DNA of 64,000 nt from an uncultured Megasphaera sp. (GCA_934202965.1 CAKPYN010000002.1:124001-188000), one strand, 5' to 3'. Counted from the first letter of the stretch, positions 35,477 to 44,950 are shown. Made by a program: numbers and translations. Notes: generated by a model from the letters alone, not told the origin.

Positions 35477-36736
35477 TTAGTTCCCTACCGTAAATAAATT
35501 CATCATTTCATAAGCCTGCGGCTGTTCCGCTGCGGTCAGGCGGTTTCGCAGTTCTTGCGGACGCAGCGATGGGCCATAATATTTTCCCTTGCACGTAATG
35601 AAATATTGAGCCCGCTTCATGACAATGCCTAAACGGCGCAAGCTGTCATACGACAAAAACGCCTGTCTGCGCGCTGCGCATATCCGTTTTGCCGACGTAA
35701 CGCCAATACCGGGAACCCGCAGGAGCATGTGATACGAGGCCCGATTCACTTCTATCGGAAAGACTTCGGGATGACGCAGGGCCCAGCATGTCTTGGGATC
35801 TAGCTGCAAATCAAAGTCCGGTGCCGCATCTGTCAGGATTTCATCCGCAGAAAACTGATAAAACCGCAGCAACCAGTCTGCCTGATACAAGCGATGTTCC
35901 CGCAGTAAGGGCGGACTGGCAAGAGCAGGTAAATTTTTTCCCTGCATAATCGGCACATAGGCCGAATAATATACGCGTTTTAACTTTACGCTGTGATACA
36001 AGGCTTCACTCAAATGCAGTATCGTTCGGTCGCTGTCCGGCGTGGCCCCAATAATCAGCTGCGTCGTCTGTCCTGCCGGAACAAAAGACGGCGCCTTTTT
36101 GCTTTTTCTGCGATTTTCCTGCCGCTCAGTAATACCGTTTTTGATTTCCCGCATCGGTACCAGAATCGTTTCTTTCGTCTTTTGCGGTGCCAGCAATTTT
36201 AAACTTTGGGAAGACGGCAGTTCAATATTGACGCTCATGCGATCGACATAGCGTCCCAGTTCTTGAATCAGCGACGCATCGGTCCCCGGAATGCCTTTCA
36301 TATGAATATAACCGTTGAACTTTTTTTCATTACGCAAAATTTTCGCTGTTTGTATCAGTAATTCTGTCGTTTCATCGGGGCTGCGGTACACGCCGGAACT
36401 TAGAAATAATCCTTCAATATAATTTCTTCGATAAAAGGCAATCGTCAAATCCGCAATTTCTTCCGGGGACATGATGGCCCGCGGCGTATCATGACTGCAG
36501 CGATTGACGCAATACGTACAATCATAGATACAATAATTAGTCATCAATATTTTTAAAAGCGATACGCACCGGCCGTCCGCAGACCATGTATGACAAATCC
36601 CGCTGCACGCGCCATTTCCTATGCCGCCCGGCGTATTGGCCCGCCGGCTGCCGCTGGACGAACAAGATACATCATATTTCGCCGCATCACTTAAAATCGT
36701 TAATTTTTGAGTTATGGCATCCCAATTCACAGTCAT
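35477..36736 (-). CDS. Putative DNA modification/repair radical SAM protein (TIGR03916)
   Basis: About 419 aa. The radical SAM cluster motif CIYDCTYC (Cx3Cx2C, about residues 70-77) follows SLLKILMTN; the N-terminus also has CSSSGSRRANTPGGIGNGACSGICHTW. The C-terminal part carries a helix-hairpin-helix (LRVPGIGVTSAKRICAARR), which suggests DNA binding. The start is uncertain: ATG 36736 is very close to GAGGAA, whereas an in-frame GTG at 36730 has ideal spacing. It forms a two-gene operon with the TIGR03915 gene. Confidence 0.9.
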   Translation of the reverse strand: MTVNWDAITQKLTILSDAAKYDVSCSSSGSRRANTPGGIGNGACSGICHTWSADGRCVSLLKILMTNYCIYDCTYCVNRCSHDTPRAIMSPEEIADLTIAFYRRNYIEGLFLSSGVYRSPDETTELLIQTAKILRNEKKFNGYIHMKGIPGTDASLIQELGRYVDRMSVNIELPSSQSLKLLAPQKTKETILVPMREIKNGITERQENRRKSKKAPSFVPAGQTTQLIIGATPDSDRTILHLSEALYHSVKLKRVYYSAYVPIMQGKNLPALASPPLLREHRLYQADWLLRFYQFSADEILTDAAPDFDLQLDPKTCWALRHPEVFPIEVNRASYHMLLRVPGIGVTSAKRICAARRQAFLSYDSLRRLGIVMKRAQYFITCKGKYYGPSLRPQELRNRLTAAEQPQAYEMMNLFTVGN

Positions 36737-36795
36737 CACTTCCTCTTTTCTTTTATCATACCACGTCCCCTCGTAGTTTTCAAACGTATGTTCTT

Positions 36796-36982
36796 TATAA
36801 AAGAGGAGATAGCATGCGACGTTTATCTATCATGCACGATCGTATTTCTTTAAACGTGTTTCTTTTTTTTGCTTGACGTTTGAAGAAAATGAATGCAATA
36901 CTGCAAACGATGCCCGTAAAAGAGTATGACAAATGGGCTGTAACAACATCGATTCAACAGTCTCATGTTGTTACAGCCCCCC
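36796..36982 (-). repeat. Dispersed repeat D, copy 2
   Basis: Minus-strand copy: hairpin GGGCTGTAACAACAT/ATGTTGTTACAGCCC (36933-36981), then TTTGTCATAC, TTTTACGGGCATCG, TTGCAGTATTGCATTCATTTT, CTTCAAACGTCAA, and a 3' helix ACGTTTA ... TAAACGT around ATCGTGCATGAT. Gene-free stretch between the radical SAM gene and a small ORF. Confidence 0.8.
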
Positions 36983-36996
36983 TTTTTCATATTCGT

Positions 36997-37152
36997 TTAT
37001 AAATGTAATCCTTCTTTTAGTTTGGCAAAGATTTTTTCTTCTTCTTCTGTCAGCGTACGTCCCAAATCAATGTGCAGTTCTTCGCCATTATTCTTGGCTT
37101 TGTTCTGCGTATGAGGATCGCCGCTTTTAGCACTATCATCACGAATAATCAT
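36997..37152 (-). CDS. Small hypothetical protein, 51 aa
   Basis: An ATG at 37152 is preceded by AGGAGGTACGACAA, an excellent ribosome site, and opens a 51-codon frame beginning MIIRDDSAKSG and ending in a charged amphipathic helix (LTEEEEKIFAKLKEGLHL). It is highly polar, with no membrane span or cysteine pair. Terminator-type hairpins bound it on both sides (37214-37255 belongs to the next gene). No family recognised. Coding is supported by the ribosome site and the plausible helix composition. Confidence 0.7.
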   Translation of the reverse strand: MIIRDDSAKSGDPHTQNKAKNNGEELHIDLGRTLTEEEEKIFAKLKEGLHL

Positions 37153-37213
37153 TTGTCGTACCTCCTTTTATGATATATTCGTTATTATAACATACTTTAT
37201 TCGGCATTTCCTT

Positions 37214-37255
37214 ACAAAAAAAGGCTGTCGCATGAAGCGACAAGCCTTTTTTATC
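37214..37255 (-). terminator. Terminator of the flavodiiron gene
   Basis: AAAAAAGGCTTGTCGC - TTCAT - GCGACAGCCTTTTTT on the minus strand, directly after the fprA stop. Confidence 0.88.
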
Positions 37256-37270
37256 ATGGATAACTGAATA

Positions 37271-38506
37271 TTAGAGTAATGTTTTCGGATCTGGATAGGA
37301 CCGTACATCTTCTACGATTTTTGCAGCAATTTCATCCAGCAAGCCTTCTTGATCATCTTGCAAGGAGGATTTGAAATCGATAGACGGTTCCAACACTTCA
37401 CAATGTTTAAACTGATCCCGAACATAATCTACCATTGTCTTATATGCTGCCGATGCCCAGCTATGATTGCCGATAACAGCAACTTTGCGGTTTTGGTACA
37501 TCAATGTTTTCAAATCATGCAGGAAGTTTTCCATCGGCAGGAACAAATTCAAATTATATGTCGGTGCTGCCAATACCAAATGGCTGTATTCCCAAGCTTT
37601 CGCGGTTATATAGGACGAATGGGTTTTGGATACATCATAAAGACGAACGTCTTTAATGCCTTGTTCGCTCAATTTATGTGCCAGTACGCAGGCAGCACGC
37701 TGTGTGTTGCCGTAAATAGAAGCAAACGCAATGACAACGCCTTTCTTTTCCGGTACATATTTTGCCCAATGGAGATATTTGTCAATAATGTAGCCAATCG
37801 TTTCCGGTGTACGGAATACCAAGCCGTGAAGCGGGCAAATATAATCAATAGGGAGACCCGATGCTTTTTTCAACACATTGACAACCTGCGGACCGAATTT
37901 GCCAACAATGTTGACATAATAGCGACGAGCCGAATCCAAGTAATTTTCTTCATAATCTACCTGATCGGCATAGACATTGCCTGTTGTGCCAAACATACCA
38001 AAAGCATCGGCACTGAACAATACTTTATCTGTCAAATCATAGGACATGATAACTTCCGGCCAGTGAACCATCGGTGCTTTGACAAACTGCAGCGTATGTT
38101 TACCCAATGCCAGGCGATCGCCTTCTTTTACATTCATATAGCGTTCCGGCATAGGCGTACGGAAGAATTGTTCAAACAGCTTAAATGTCTGCGGCTGTGC
38201 GACAATTTTAGCTTCCGGATGTTTTTCAAGAAGTGCTACGGCAGAACTTGCATGATCCGGTTCCATATGCTGAAGAACAAAGTAATCCAATTTACGGCCA
38301 TGAAGCAGATGTTCTACATCTTCCAAAAATTCATCACGGCAGCTTTTATCCATTGCGTCGAGGACGCATGTTTTTTCATCGTCAATAAAATACGAGTTGT
38401 ATGTTACACCTTCGGGAATCGGAAAAATGCGTTCAAATAATTCTGTTCCAAAATCATTGCATCCCATCCAGTAAATGCCATTTTTAATTTCTTCTACACA
38501 ATACAT
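37271..38506 (-). CDS. A-type flavodiiron protein (FprA)
   Basis: 411 aa. The N-terminal metallo-beta-lactamase-like domain carries the di-iron motif HMEPDH (H80, E82, D84, H85) and further ligands in MVHWPEV and PLHGLV. The C-terminal flavodoxin domain begins VIAFASIYGNTQRA and has AAPTYNLNLFLPM as an FMN loop. Such proteins reduce O2 to water and/or NO to N2O, protecting anaerobes. Electron donors (rubredoxin, F420 or others) are not encoded nearby. Monocistronic. Confidence 0.95.
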   Translation of the reverse strand: MYCVEEIKNGIYWMGCNDFGTELFERIFPIPEGVTYNSYFIDDEKTCVLDAMDKSCRDEFLEDVEHLLHGRKLDYFVLQHMEPDHASSAVALLEKHPEAKIVAQPQTFKLFEQFFRTPMPERYMNVKEGDRLALGKHTLQFVKAPMVHWPEVIMSYDLTDKVLFSADAFGMFGTTGNVYADQVDYEENYLDSARRYYVNIVGKFGPQVVNVLKKASGLPIDYICPLHGLVFRTPETIGYIIDKYLHWAKYVPEKKGVVIAFASIYGNTQRAACVLAHKLSEQGIKDVRLYDVSKTHSSYITAKAWEYSHLVLAAPTYNLNLFLPMENFLHDLKTLMYQNRKVAVIGNHSWASAAYKTMVDYVRDQFKHCEVLEPSIDFKSSLQDDQEGLLDEIAAKIVEDVRSYPDPKTLL

Positions 38507-38608
38507 GAATCATAAACCTCCTTATTCAAAACCAATCCTGTTTTATATTTACATATAGTATCATATCATGTTTTGTCGTAATTTGGAATAGGTAGTAACA
38601 AAAAACCT

Positions 38609-39904
38609 TTATTGTTTCGTGGATTTGTTCGCATCTTTTGCCGGCGCTGCCTTGGCTGCACTTGCTTTGGCATTGCTGCCTGCACTATTTGCTGTCGACG
38701 TATTGGCTGCCTGTGAAGAAGACGTACTGCTTCTAGTTTCTGTCGTACTCGAATCTGACTGCTGTCGTTCTTCCGATACGTTGCGGCTTACGGTTTCTGC
38801 TGCACTCGGACCGCTGCCAATAGAATCGGCTTCATCAACCAAGCGATCGACCAGCTGCTGCAATACGTCTTTATCCGCTTCGGATAAATCCTTGCCGCTG
38901 GCTAATAATTCCTGCGCTTGCGATGCTAACGACTTCGCTTGCGATCTTGCTTCGCTTCTACTAATACTGCCGGACTGGTAATCGCGGTTCAATTCGCGAA
39001 GGGAACTGGAAATTTCCATAGTCTTGCTACGAATACGAGATGCTGCGATTTCACCACTGCGCTGTTTGGCCGCATTGACATCATGCATTTTTTTATCTTC
39101 TTCGCGACTTTCCAACAGTTCTTCCTGCTGTTGTTCTGAAACCTTCGCCAGCGAATCGGCAGTCACATGGGTTCCCACATAATATTCATATCCCATATAT
39201 CCCAAGATAACAATAGGAATGCACAACAGAAGTATTTCCACTTTGCGCATATGGGCTGCCCGTTTCCAACTGATGACGTTGCGGCGCCGCCGTTCCATAA
39301 TCAGAACGATGACGATGACAGCTGCAATCAAAAACAGAGCGATATAGATGAACAGCTTGTGCCAAACCGTTGCCTGCAACTTAATTTGGGACGGCGTGTC
39401 ATTATGCAGGCTCCACATATAGGTGCTGCCCGGTGTATCGGCCTGGGTACTGTTGCTGGTAACCTGGGTTCCCGATGGGAAAGATACAATATATTCCAAA
39501 TCAGCGCCATTTTCTTCTATGGGCATGCCCAGCCGCAGTGCTTGAATGCTGTCACCGGTATAACTGTAATCAATATAATAGGTAGAACAAATCGATCCAT
39601 CGTGCGTCTTATGGACAATGCGGTCGACAGAGCTTTTGTTGGCACCATCTTTTGTAATCGTTTTCATGGCACGAAACCCTTCACCATTGCCATTGCTGTA
39701 ATCCATAATCGTATAATTTCGTTTTTGAAAATCATCGGCATCGGCACGAAGTTTTTTCTGTCCCTGTGCTGTTTCAGATACCTTGAGTACATCCTGGGTT
39801 TCACTGCCGTCATCATGAATGATAGTTTGAGCCCGGAAACCGGAAAGCAACAGCAAAGCCGCTGTCAGGGCGACTGTAAGGCCTAATTTTAGATACGCTT
39901 TCAT
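38609..39904 (-). CDS. Hypothetical membrane protein with C-terminal low-complexity tail
   Basis: 431 aa. Residues 1-25 look like a signal peptide (AALLLLSGF), followed by an extracytoplasmic ~155-residue domain, a transmembrane helix near 186-204, a basic loop (ERRRRNVISWKRAAHMRK), a second helix near 222-242, and a long polar coiled-coil-like region (about 250-365). The last ~70 residues are Ser/Ala/Thr/Asn-rich. The first half resembles LppM-like/DUF3153-type surface domains only in outline; no family is assigned. Third gene of the DUF2157-GDYXXLXY operon (28-base gap). Confidence 0.75.
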   Translation of the reverse strand: MKAYLKLGLTVALTAALLLLSGFRAQTIIHDDGSETQDVLKVSETAQGQKKLRADADDFQKRNYTIMDYSNGNGEGFRAMKTITKDGANKSSVDRIVHKTHDGSICSTYYIDYSYTGDSIQALRLGMPIEENGADLEYIVSFPSGTQVTSNSTQADTPGSTYMWSLHNDTPSQIKLQATVWHKLFIYIALFLIAAVIVIVLIMERRRRNVISWKRAAHMRKVEILLLCIPIVILGYMGYEYYVGTHVTADSLAKVSEQQQEELLESREEDKKMHDVNAAKQRSGEIAASRIRSKTMEISSSLRELNRDYQSGSISRSEARSQAKSLASQAQELLASGKDLSEADKDVLQQLVDRLVDEADSIGSGPSAAETVSRNVSEERQQSDSSTTETRSSTSSSQAANTSTANSAGSNAKASAAKAAPAKDANKSTKQ

Positions 39905-39932
39905 AATAGCCTCTCTTTCTTCGTATACGGGG

Positions 39933-40610
39933 TTATTCTTCTTTAGGCGGCACCATGCCGGGTTCTACCATGCGAGGCTTGTCAAACGCTTTTCCTGCAC
40001 TCGCTGTATCCGTTGTGCCGTGCTGTTGTTTTCTTGTTTCTTCAATAGCTGCGCCGTTACTACATGCTTCCAGCGGAACGCCGTTGATAAAAATGCCTTT
40101 AATGACACCGTCGCCTTTTTTAATTCGTACACTGGCCAGTACGCTGTCATGATTGGTAATGTTATAAATGCCGTCAGTATGTTCCGGCGCAATCTGATAC
40201 CGGTCAAATCCGACTTTAAACTGAACCATGCCATCGTGAAAGGCCACAACGGTCGCTTTCATATAATCACCGCCCCGGCTCGGTTTATTTGCCGAAGCAC
40301 CTTCCAGTTTCATAATGCCCTGGGTATTGCGGGAAATTTGTACGTAAATCGTCTGGCCTTCTTCCGGTATCGTGTCATCCAGCCACTGCGTCGTATCTTC
40401 CGGAAATACAACGCGAATATAATCGGTTCCAAACGAAGATACTTCCAATCGCGGCAGACACTGCCATTGATATGGGATGCCGTCTACGCTGATATTATGC
40501 CAGCGCCAGCCAATATAGCCAAAGACGCCGAGTTGAATCACGACGACAAGTAAAAAAATCATCCACTTATTCGTACCATCCGGAGAAAAATTAAATTTTA
40601 CTGCTTTCAT
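39933..40610 (-). CDS. GDYXXLXY domain protein
   Basis: 225 aa. One N-terminal transmembrane helix (about 17-37) is followed by an external beta-rich domain holding a GDYMKATV motif (about residue 114), a variant of the GDYxxLxY signature. This family is usually encoded beside DUF2157 membrane proteins, as here (4-base overlap with it). It ends with a polar tail rich in Glu, Lys and Gln. Role unknown; probably part of an envelope complex with its two neighbours. Confidence 0.82.
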   Translation of the reverse strand: MKAVKFNFSPDGTNKWMIFLLVVVIQLGVFGYIGWRWHNISVDGIPYQWQCLPRLEVSSFGTDYIRVVFPEDTTQWLDDTIPEEGQTIYVQISRNTQGIMKLEGASANKPSRGGDYMKATVVAFHDGMVQFKVGFDRYQIAPEHTDGIYNITNHDSVLASVRIKKGDGVIKGIFINGVPLEACSNGAAIEETRKQQHGTTDTASAGKAFDKPRMVEPGMVPPKEE

Positions 40611-42340
40611 TTACGCGTTTCTCCTTCCTTAGCCCATGGAGAACGACTGACAGGTCGTTTTCGTTTTGCCGTAGTCTGTGCTTGTGTATGCCACGGTGAA
40701 GTCATGGGCTTACTTTCTTTTTTTACGTCCTGCACAGGCTGCCTCGGTACGTGCGGCTGCGGTGCCGTCGGCAGGGCGATTTCATCAGGATCATGAAATA
40801 CAGGTGCCACAAATAAAGACTGCGGCTTTTCTTTCGGAATCACGGTGTCATTAGATGGTTGCCATGACTCCTGAGATTTTGTATCCGGTTCCGGCATATG
40901 AATCTGTTTCATCCATTCTGCCAAGGTATCGGCATCGGCTGCAGCATCTTTCGTTTCCAGCAGTTCTTCGGCCTGAGGCACATCGGATACCGGTTCGGTT
41001 CGCCGTTCGCCGCGCACCGTTGCCGATGTATGTTTCAGCCGGCTGCGCCGTTCAGCGCGTACTGCCGCAGCCTTACGGCTCGAAGACGTACGGCGCAGCT
41101 GCACAATGACCAATACTAACACAATAATCGCTACAATCGGCACGAGCGGTGAAAAGCTGGCGCCAATCAAAAACGATACGACTAATGCCACTAATACTAA
41201 AATGCCAAACTGCGTATGCCGCATGCGGTGGGCATTATACCCCTGCAAGGTTTCGAAGAACCCTAAAAACAGCATATACAGCGATGACACAATCAATGGT
41301 ACCGACGAGTATACGCCGTTTCGTACCAAAATGGTTTCAAACGCCAGCAAAACGGGAATCCCCGTATATACGACAGGACCCCAAAGACGTTTTTTAACGC
41401 CCTTAGCCAATACAGCTGCCATCGCCACAAATAAAAGTACTGTAATGGTCGTCGTTGTCCAATGGAATCCCTGAATATCTGCCACGCCATGCCAAGAAAG
41501 GGGGATACAGGAAATGAGCAGGGAAGCTGCCGCCATAAACCGGCCGAACCACCGGAACGGCATCCCCCACGGTTTATGAATATCAATGGAATATCCCGTA
41601 AGCATGACAACGACAGCCAATGCAGCCATCATCAAGAACGGAATATACGAGGCGTTCTTCGCAGCCAACACAAATGCGGCAAATATCGTCACCGTCATCA
41701 TCCAAGAAAAAATGGACAGGCGGATTTCATCATGACTTTGTACAAGAACTCTGTAAAACGGCAGGGGCAGTATACTCAAAACCCATAAAAAAGCAATGCC
41801 TCCGAATGCATTCAATGGGCCTCCTATGGCTGCCCAAATCAGTACGGATACGCAATAACATGCCAAACTGCCGACAGAGCGAATCAAATACACGGCCGGC
41901 AATATCAGCACGGCACTCACAGCTAAATAATCTGCCGTATCCCAGCCGATATAAAAGGTCTGTTCTGCCATCGCTATGACAACAAAAACCAGCATGCTGT
42001 GAACGACTGCTACGGCCTCTCCCGCAAGTGTTCCCTGCCGTTCTTGAAACATAGCCGCCCCTACGCCGACCTGCGATACGACGAGAAGCAATACAGCCAG
42101 TACGGTTCGCAGCACCGTCGAAATTTGATACCAGCTATTCGCCAAAAACCAAATCAAAGCCATGCCAATAATCGAGCCGCCAATCACGGCTAATATACTG
42201 TATAAAGGGATATTCGCACCTATCGTGCCGGATGTGCTGTGCGATTTCAAAATATGCTTTTCCGCGTCTTTTGAAATCCATCCGTTGGACACCCATTCCT
42301 TCGTTTCGCGTTCAAGCCATTTCTTACTATTTTTTATCAT
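40607..42340 (-). CDS. DUF2157 membrane protein
   Basis: 577 aa. The N-terminal cytoplasmic segment (KKWLERETKEWVSNGWISKDAEKHIL) is the DUF2157 start, followed by about 12 hydrophobic segments to residue ~385. The C-terminal ~190 residues are cytoplasmic, basic then Pro/Ser/Asp-rich (RRTSSSRKAAAVRAERRSR), an unusual extension for the family. First gene of a three-gene operon with the GDYXXLXY protein and the 431-aa protein. Function unknown. Confidence 0.87.
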   Translation of the reverse strand: MIKNSKKWLERETKEWVSNGWISKDAEKHILKSHSTSGTIGANIPLYSILAVIGGSIIGMALIWFLANSWYQISTVLRTVLAVLLLVVSQVGVGAAMFQERQGTLAGEAVAVVHSMLVFVVIAMAEQTFYIGWDTADYLAVSAVLILPAVYLIRSVGSLACYCVSVLIWAAIGGPLNAFGGIAFLWVLSILPLPFYRVLVQSHDEIRLSIFSWMMTVTIFAAFVLAAKNASYIPFLMMAALAVVVMLTGYSIDIHKPWGMPFRWFGRFMAAASLLISCIPLSWHGVADIQGFHWTTTTITVLLFVAMAAVLAKGVKKRLWGPVVYTGIPVLLAFETILVRNGVYSSVPLIVSSLYMLFLGFFETLQGYNAHRMRHTQFGILVLVALVVSFLIGASFSPLVPIVAIIVLVLVIVQLRRTSSSRKAAAVRAERRSRLKHTSATVRGERRTEPVSDVPQAEELLETKDAAADADTLAEWMKQIHMPEPDTKSQESWQPSNDTVIPKEKPQSLFVAPVFHDPDEIALPTAPQPHVPRQPVQDVKKESKPMTSPWHTQAQTTAKRKRPVSRSPWAKEGETRK

Positions 42341-42425
42341 TGTCTACTGCCTCCTAGGCAAGATTATATATCGTAATGTATACGCACTCACAGTATATCA
42401 CAAAATACGCAATTCCCATACACAA

Positions 42426-42465
42426 AAAAAAGACTTTGCCCATTTTTTCAGAGCAAAGTCTTTCA
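42426..42465 (-). terminator. Terminator of uspA
   Basis: AAAGACTTTGCTC - loop - GAGCAAAGTCTTT with long A/T runs, downstream of uspA. Confidence 0.8.
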
Positions 42466-42485
42466 CGCACATCGTATCCAGTCTA

Positions 42486-42932
42486 TTACTTAACGATTAA
42501 TACAGGGCATTCCGAATGGGTTACGACATAACTGCTGACAGAACCCATAAACAATCCTTTCAATGGGCCTAAGCCGCGGCTGCCCATGACAATCAAATCA
42601 GCATTATATTTTTTTGCTACGGATAATACGGCCGGGCCCGGCGACCCGACTTCAAATACGCTCTTGACTTCGATATTCTGGGGAATCGCTTTGGCAAATT
42701 CATCCAGTACGCCCTTGCCTTCTTCTTCCATATCCAAAGCCACTTGTTCCGTAACATACCCGCTTGCATTGGGAATCTGATCAAAGTTGGAAATAACAGA
42801 AACAATATTGGCTACGTATACCAGCGTAATCGTCGCTCCTAAAGACGATGCAATCACAATGGCATGTTCTAATGCCCGTTTGGAATTGACGGAACCATCG
42901 GTCGGCACAATAATATTATTATATTTTTTCAT
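42486..42932 (-). CDS. Universal stress protein, UspA family
   Basis: 148-aa alpha/beta protein starting NNIIVPTDGSVNSKRALEHA and ending with the ATP-binding G-2x-G-9x-G-S/T motif (GSRGLGPLKGLFMGSVSSYV, about residues 118-137) then ECPVLIVK. It belongs to the ATP-binding branch of the family. Monocistronic, divergent from nhaD. Confidence 0.95.
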   Translation of the reverse strand: MKKYNNIIVPTDGSVNSKRALEHAIVIASSLGATITLVYVANIVSVISNFDQIPNASGYVTEQVALDMEEEGKGVLDEFAKAIPQNIEVKSVFEVGSPGPAVLSVAKKYNADLIVMGSRGLGPLKGLFMGSVSSYVVTHSECPVLIVK

Positions 42933-43178
42933 ATAAATTCCTCCTCACTTTCACGGTACCTTTATAATATATATTCTCCATATCTTGCCTATTTCCTTCT
43001 TTTTACGGCATATTTTTTATCGAACCCGTTTTTTATATATCCTAAAGTTTTTATGTCTTTTTATGATATAAAAACAGGATATTTTTAAAAAAACAGTATA
43101 ATAGTAAGAATACCTATGATATAATATTTGTAATTATCCATCATGGATACAATGATATATAATGAAAGGCGGTATACT

Positions 43179-44621
43179 ATGAAACATCTTGTTCGGCCAT
43201 TGTCTTGTACATTGGCATTCTTTCTGTTTATGGTGCCTGCAGTATTTGCCAACGAAGGGGCTCACGCTGCCATCGGCACCACACTGCCAACATGGAGTAT
43301 TATTCCCTTTGTCGGCATGCTCTTATCCATTGCTATTATTCCTCTTATCAAACCGCACTGGTGGGAAAAAAACATGCTCAGCGCGGCGATTGGCTGGTCG
43401 ATTCTCTTTCTCGTCCCCTTTGCCGCCGCCTACGGCGTCAATGAAGCCATATTCCGGCTTCTTGAATCGGTACTGCTCGATTACATTCCCTTTATTGTCC
43501 TCTTATTTGCGCTCTTTGTCGTTGCCGGCGGCATCGCCGTAAAAGGAACCTTGGCCGGCACACCGAAAATCAATGCTCTTCTTCTGTTTATCGGTACCTT
43601 TCTTGCCAGCTGGATCGGCACGACCGGTGCAGCCATGCTCATGATTCGTCCTGTTATCAAGGCTAATTCTTGGCGGCAGCGCAAAGTACACGTTATTGTG
43701 TTCTTTATTTTCTTAGTTGCCAATGTCGGCGGCTGCTTGACACCGCTTGGTGACCCGCCGCTGTTCATGGGATTCCAGCGCGGCGTTCCCTTTACGTGGA
43801 CGTTCCACTTACTGCCGATTTTAATTCTAAACTTGATTATTCTCTTTGCTGTTTTCTTTGCCATCGACCATCATCTATATAAAAAAGAATTGGCTGCCGG
43901 CCGTTCTCCCCAGGATACACAGCAAGGTGACAAAGAACCAATTCATGTCGAAGGCATTCATAATCTGATTTTTATCGTCCTTATCGTCTTGGGCGTTGTC
44001 GCTAACGGCGTACTGCCAAAAGAATTTGCCTTCTTTGCTGACGGCGCCGGTATTCCTGTTTTTGACGGCATCGTCTTCCCCTATGCGACACTCGTAGAAA
44101 TCATTCTGCTCCTCGTCGCTGCGTACTTGTCATTGAAAACGACCAAACAGTCTATCCGAGCTATCAACGAATTCTCATATGCTCCGATTGCCGAAGTCGC
44201 TAAGCTGTTTATCGGCATCTTCATTACCATGATTCCGGCGTTAATTATTTTAAAAACACACGGCGCCGAATTAGGCCTGTCCCAGCCGTGGGAAATGTTC
44301 TGGGCAACCGGTGCGTTATCATCCTTCCTAGATAACACGCCGACGTATCTCGTATTTCTGCAGACTGCCGGCGCACTGGGCGCAACCCAGGGAATTGCTA
44401 CCTCTGTCGGCACGGTATCGCAGATTATGCTGGAAGCCATTTCAGCCGGTGCCGTATTCATGGGTGCCAATACGTATATCGGCAACGCACCGAACTTCAT
44501 GGTCAAATCCATTGCCGAAGAAAACAAGATCAAAATGCCCAGCTTCTTTGGGTATATGGGCTGGTCTTGCTCCATTCTGATTCCTACGTTTATTATTGAT
44601 ATGATTATCTTCTTCCTTTGA
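43179..44621 (+). CDS. nhaD: Na+/H+ antiporter, NhaD type
   Basis: 480 aa from the ATG at 43179 (AAAGGCGG site); the longer frame from 43143 lacks one. An N-terminal signal-like helix ends near VFANEGAHA, then about 12 membrane spans. Conserved NhaD/ArsB-superfamily stretches include FIGTFLASWIGTTGAAMLMIRPVI, VGGCLTPLGDPPLFMG and GALSSFLDNTPTYLVF. It exchanges Na+ for H+, matching a Na+-pumping Rnf if that Rnf is Na+-dependent. Terminator at 44655-44696. Confidence 0.93.
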   Translation: MKHLVRPLSCTLAFFLFMVPAVFANEGAHAAIGTTLPTWSIIPFVGMLLSIAIIPLIKPHWWEKNMLSAAIGWSILFLVPFAAAYGVNEAIFRLLESVLLDYIPFIVLLFALFVVAGGIAVKGTLAGTPKINALLLFIGTFLASWIGTTGAAMLMIRPVIKANSWRQRKVHVIVFFIFLVANVGGCLTPLGDPPLFMGFQRGVPFTWTFHLLPILILNLIILFAVFFAIDHHLYKKELAAGRSPQDTQQGDKEPIHVEGIHNLIFIVLIVLGVVANGVLPKEFAFFADGAGIPVFDGIVFPYATLVEIILLLVAAYLSLKTTKQSIRAINEFSYAPIAEVAKLFIGIFITMIPALIILKTHGAELGLSQPWEMFWATGALSSFLDNTPTYLVFLQTAGALGATQGIATSVGTVSQIMLEAISAGAVFMGANTYIGNAPNFMVKSIAEENKIKMPSFFGYMGWSCSILIPTFIIDMIIFFL

Positions 44622-44654
44622 TAATCAACACGCTTCGGCGTCATGCAGCATACA

Positions 44655-44696
44655 CAAAACAACCGCTTACTGTTACGTAGCAAGCGGTTGTTTTCG
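44655..44696 (+). terminator. Terminator of nhaD
   Basis: AAAACAACCGCTT ... AAGCGGTTGTTTT hairpin. Confidence 0.85.
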
Positions 44697-44757
44697 TATC
44701 TCTCGCTATTTATATATAACTACATATGATACATATAGGATGCAACGATAAGAGAAT

Positions 44758-44794
44758 ATAAAAAAAGCACTGTTCATCTGAACAGTGCTTTTAT
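44758..44794 (-). terminator. Terminator of the tRNA cluster
   Basis: AAAAGCACTGTTC - AGAT - GAACAGTGCTTTTTTT on the minus strand, one base past tRNA-Lys. Confidence 0.88.
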
Positions 44795-44869
44795 GGTGAT
44801 CCATCCGAGATTCGAACTCGGGACACCCTGATTAAAAGTCAGGTGCTCTACCAGCTGAGCTAATGAATC
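44795..44869 (-). tRNA. tRNA-Lys (anticodon TTT)
   Basis: Cloverleaf with acceptor GATTCAT/ATGGATC (one G-T pair), D-arm GCTC-AGCTGGTA-GAGC, anticodon stem CCTGA/TCAGG around CTTTTAA, T-arm CCGAG-TTCGAAT-CTCGG. CCA is encoded. 75 nt. Confidence 0.97.
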
Positions 44870-44874
44870 ATGGC

Positions 44875-44949
44875 TGGCAGGGGTAGCTGGATTCGAACCA
44901 GCGCATAGCGGAGTCAAAGTCCGGTGCCTTACCACTTGGCTATACCCCT
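44875..44949 (-). tRNA. tRNA-Gln (anticodon TTG)
   Basis: Acceptor AGGGGTA/TACCCCT with discriminator G and encoded CCA, D-arm GCC-AAGTGGTAA-GGC, anticodon loop CTTTGAC, T-arm GCTGG-TTCGAAT-CCAGC. Five bases upstream of tRNA-Lys. Confidence 0.97.
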
Positions 44950-44950
44950 A

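Noticed and set aside
37349..38440. Long 363-codon plus-strand frame opposite the flavodiiron gene
   Set aside because: Antisense shadow of fprA: no ribosome site, implausible Cys/Phe/Ile-rich composition.
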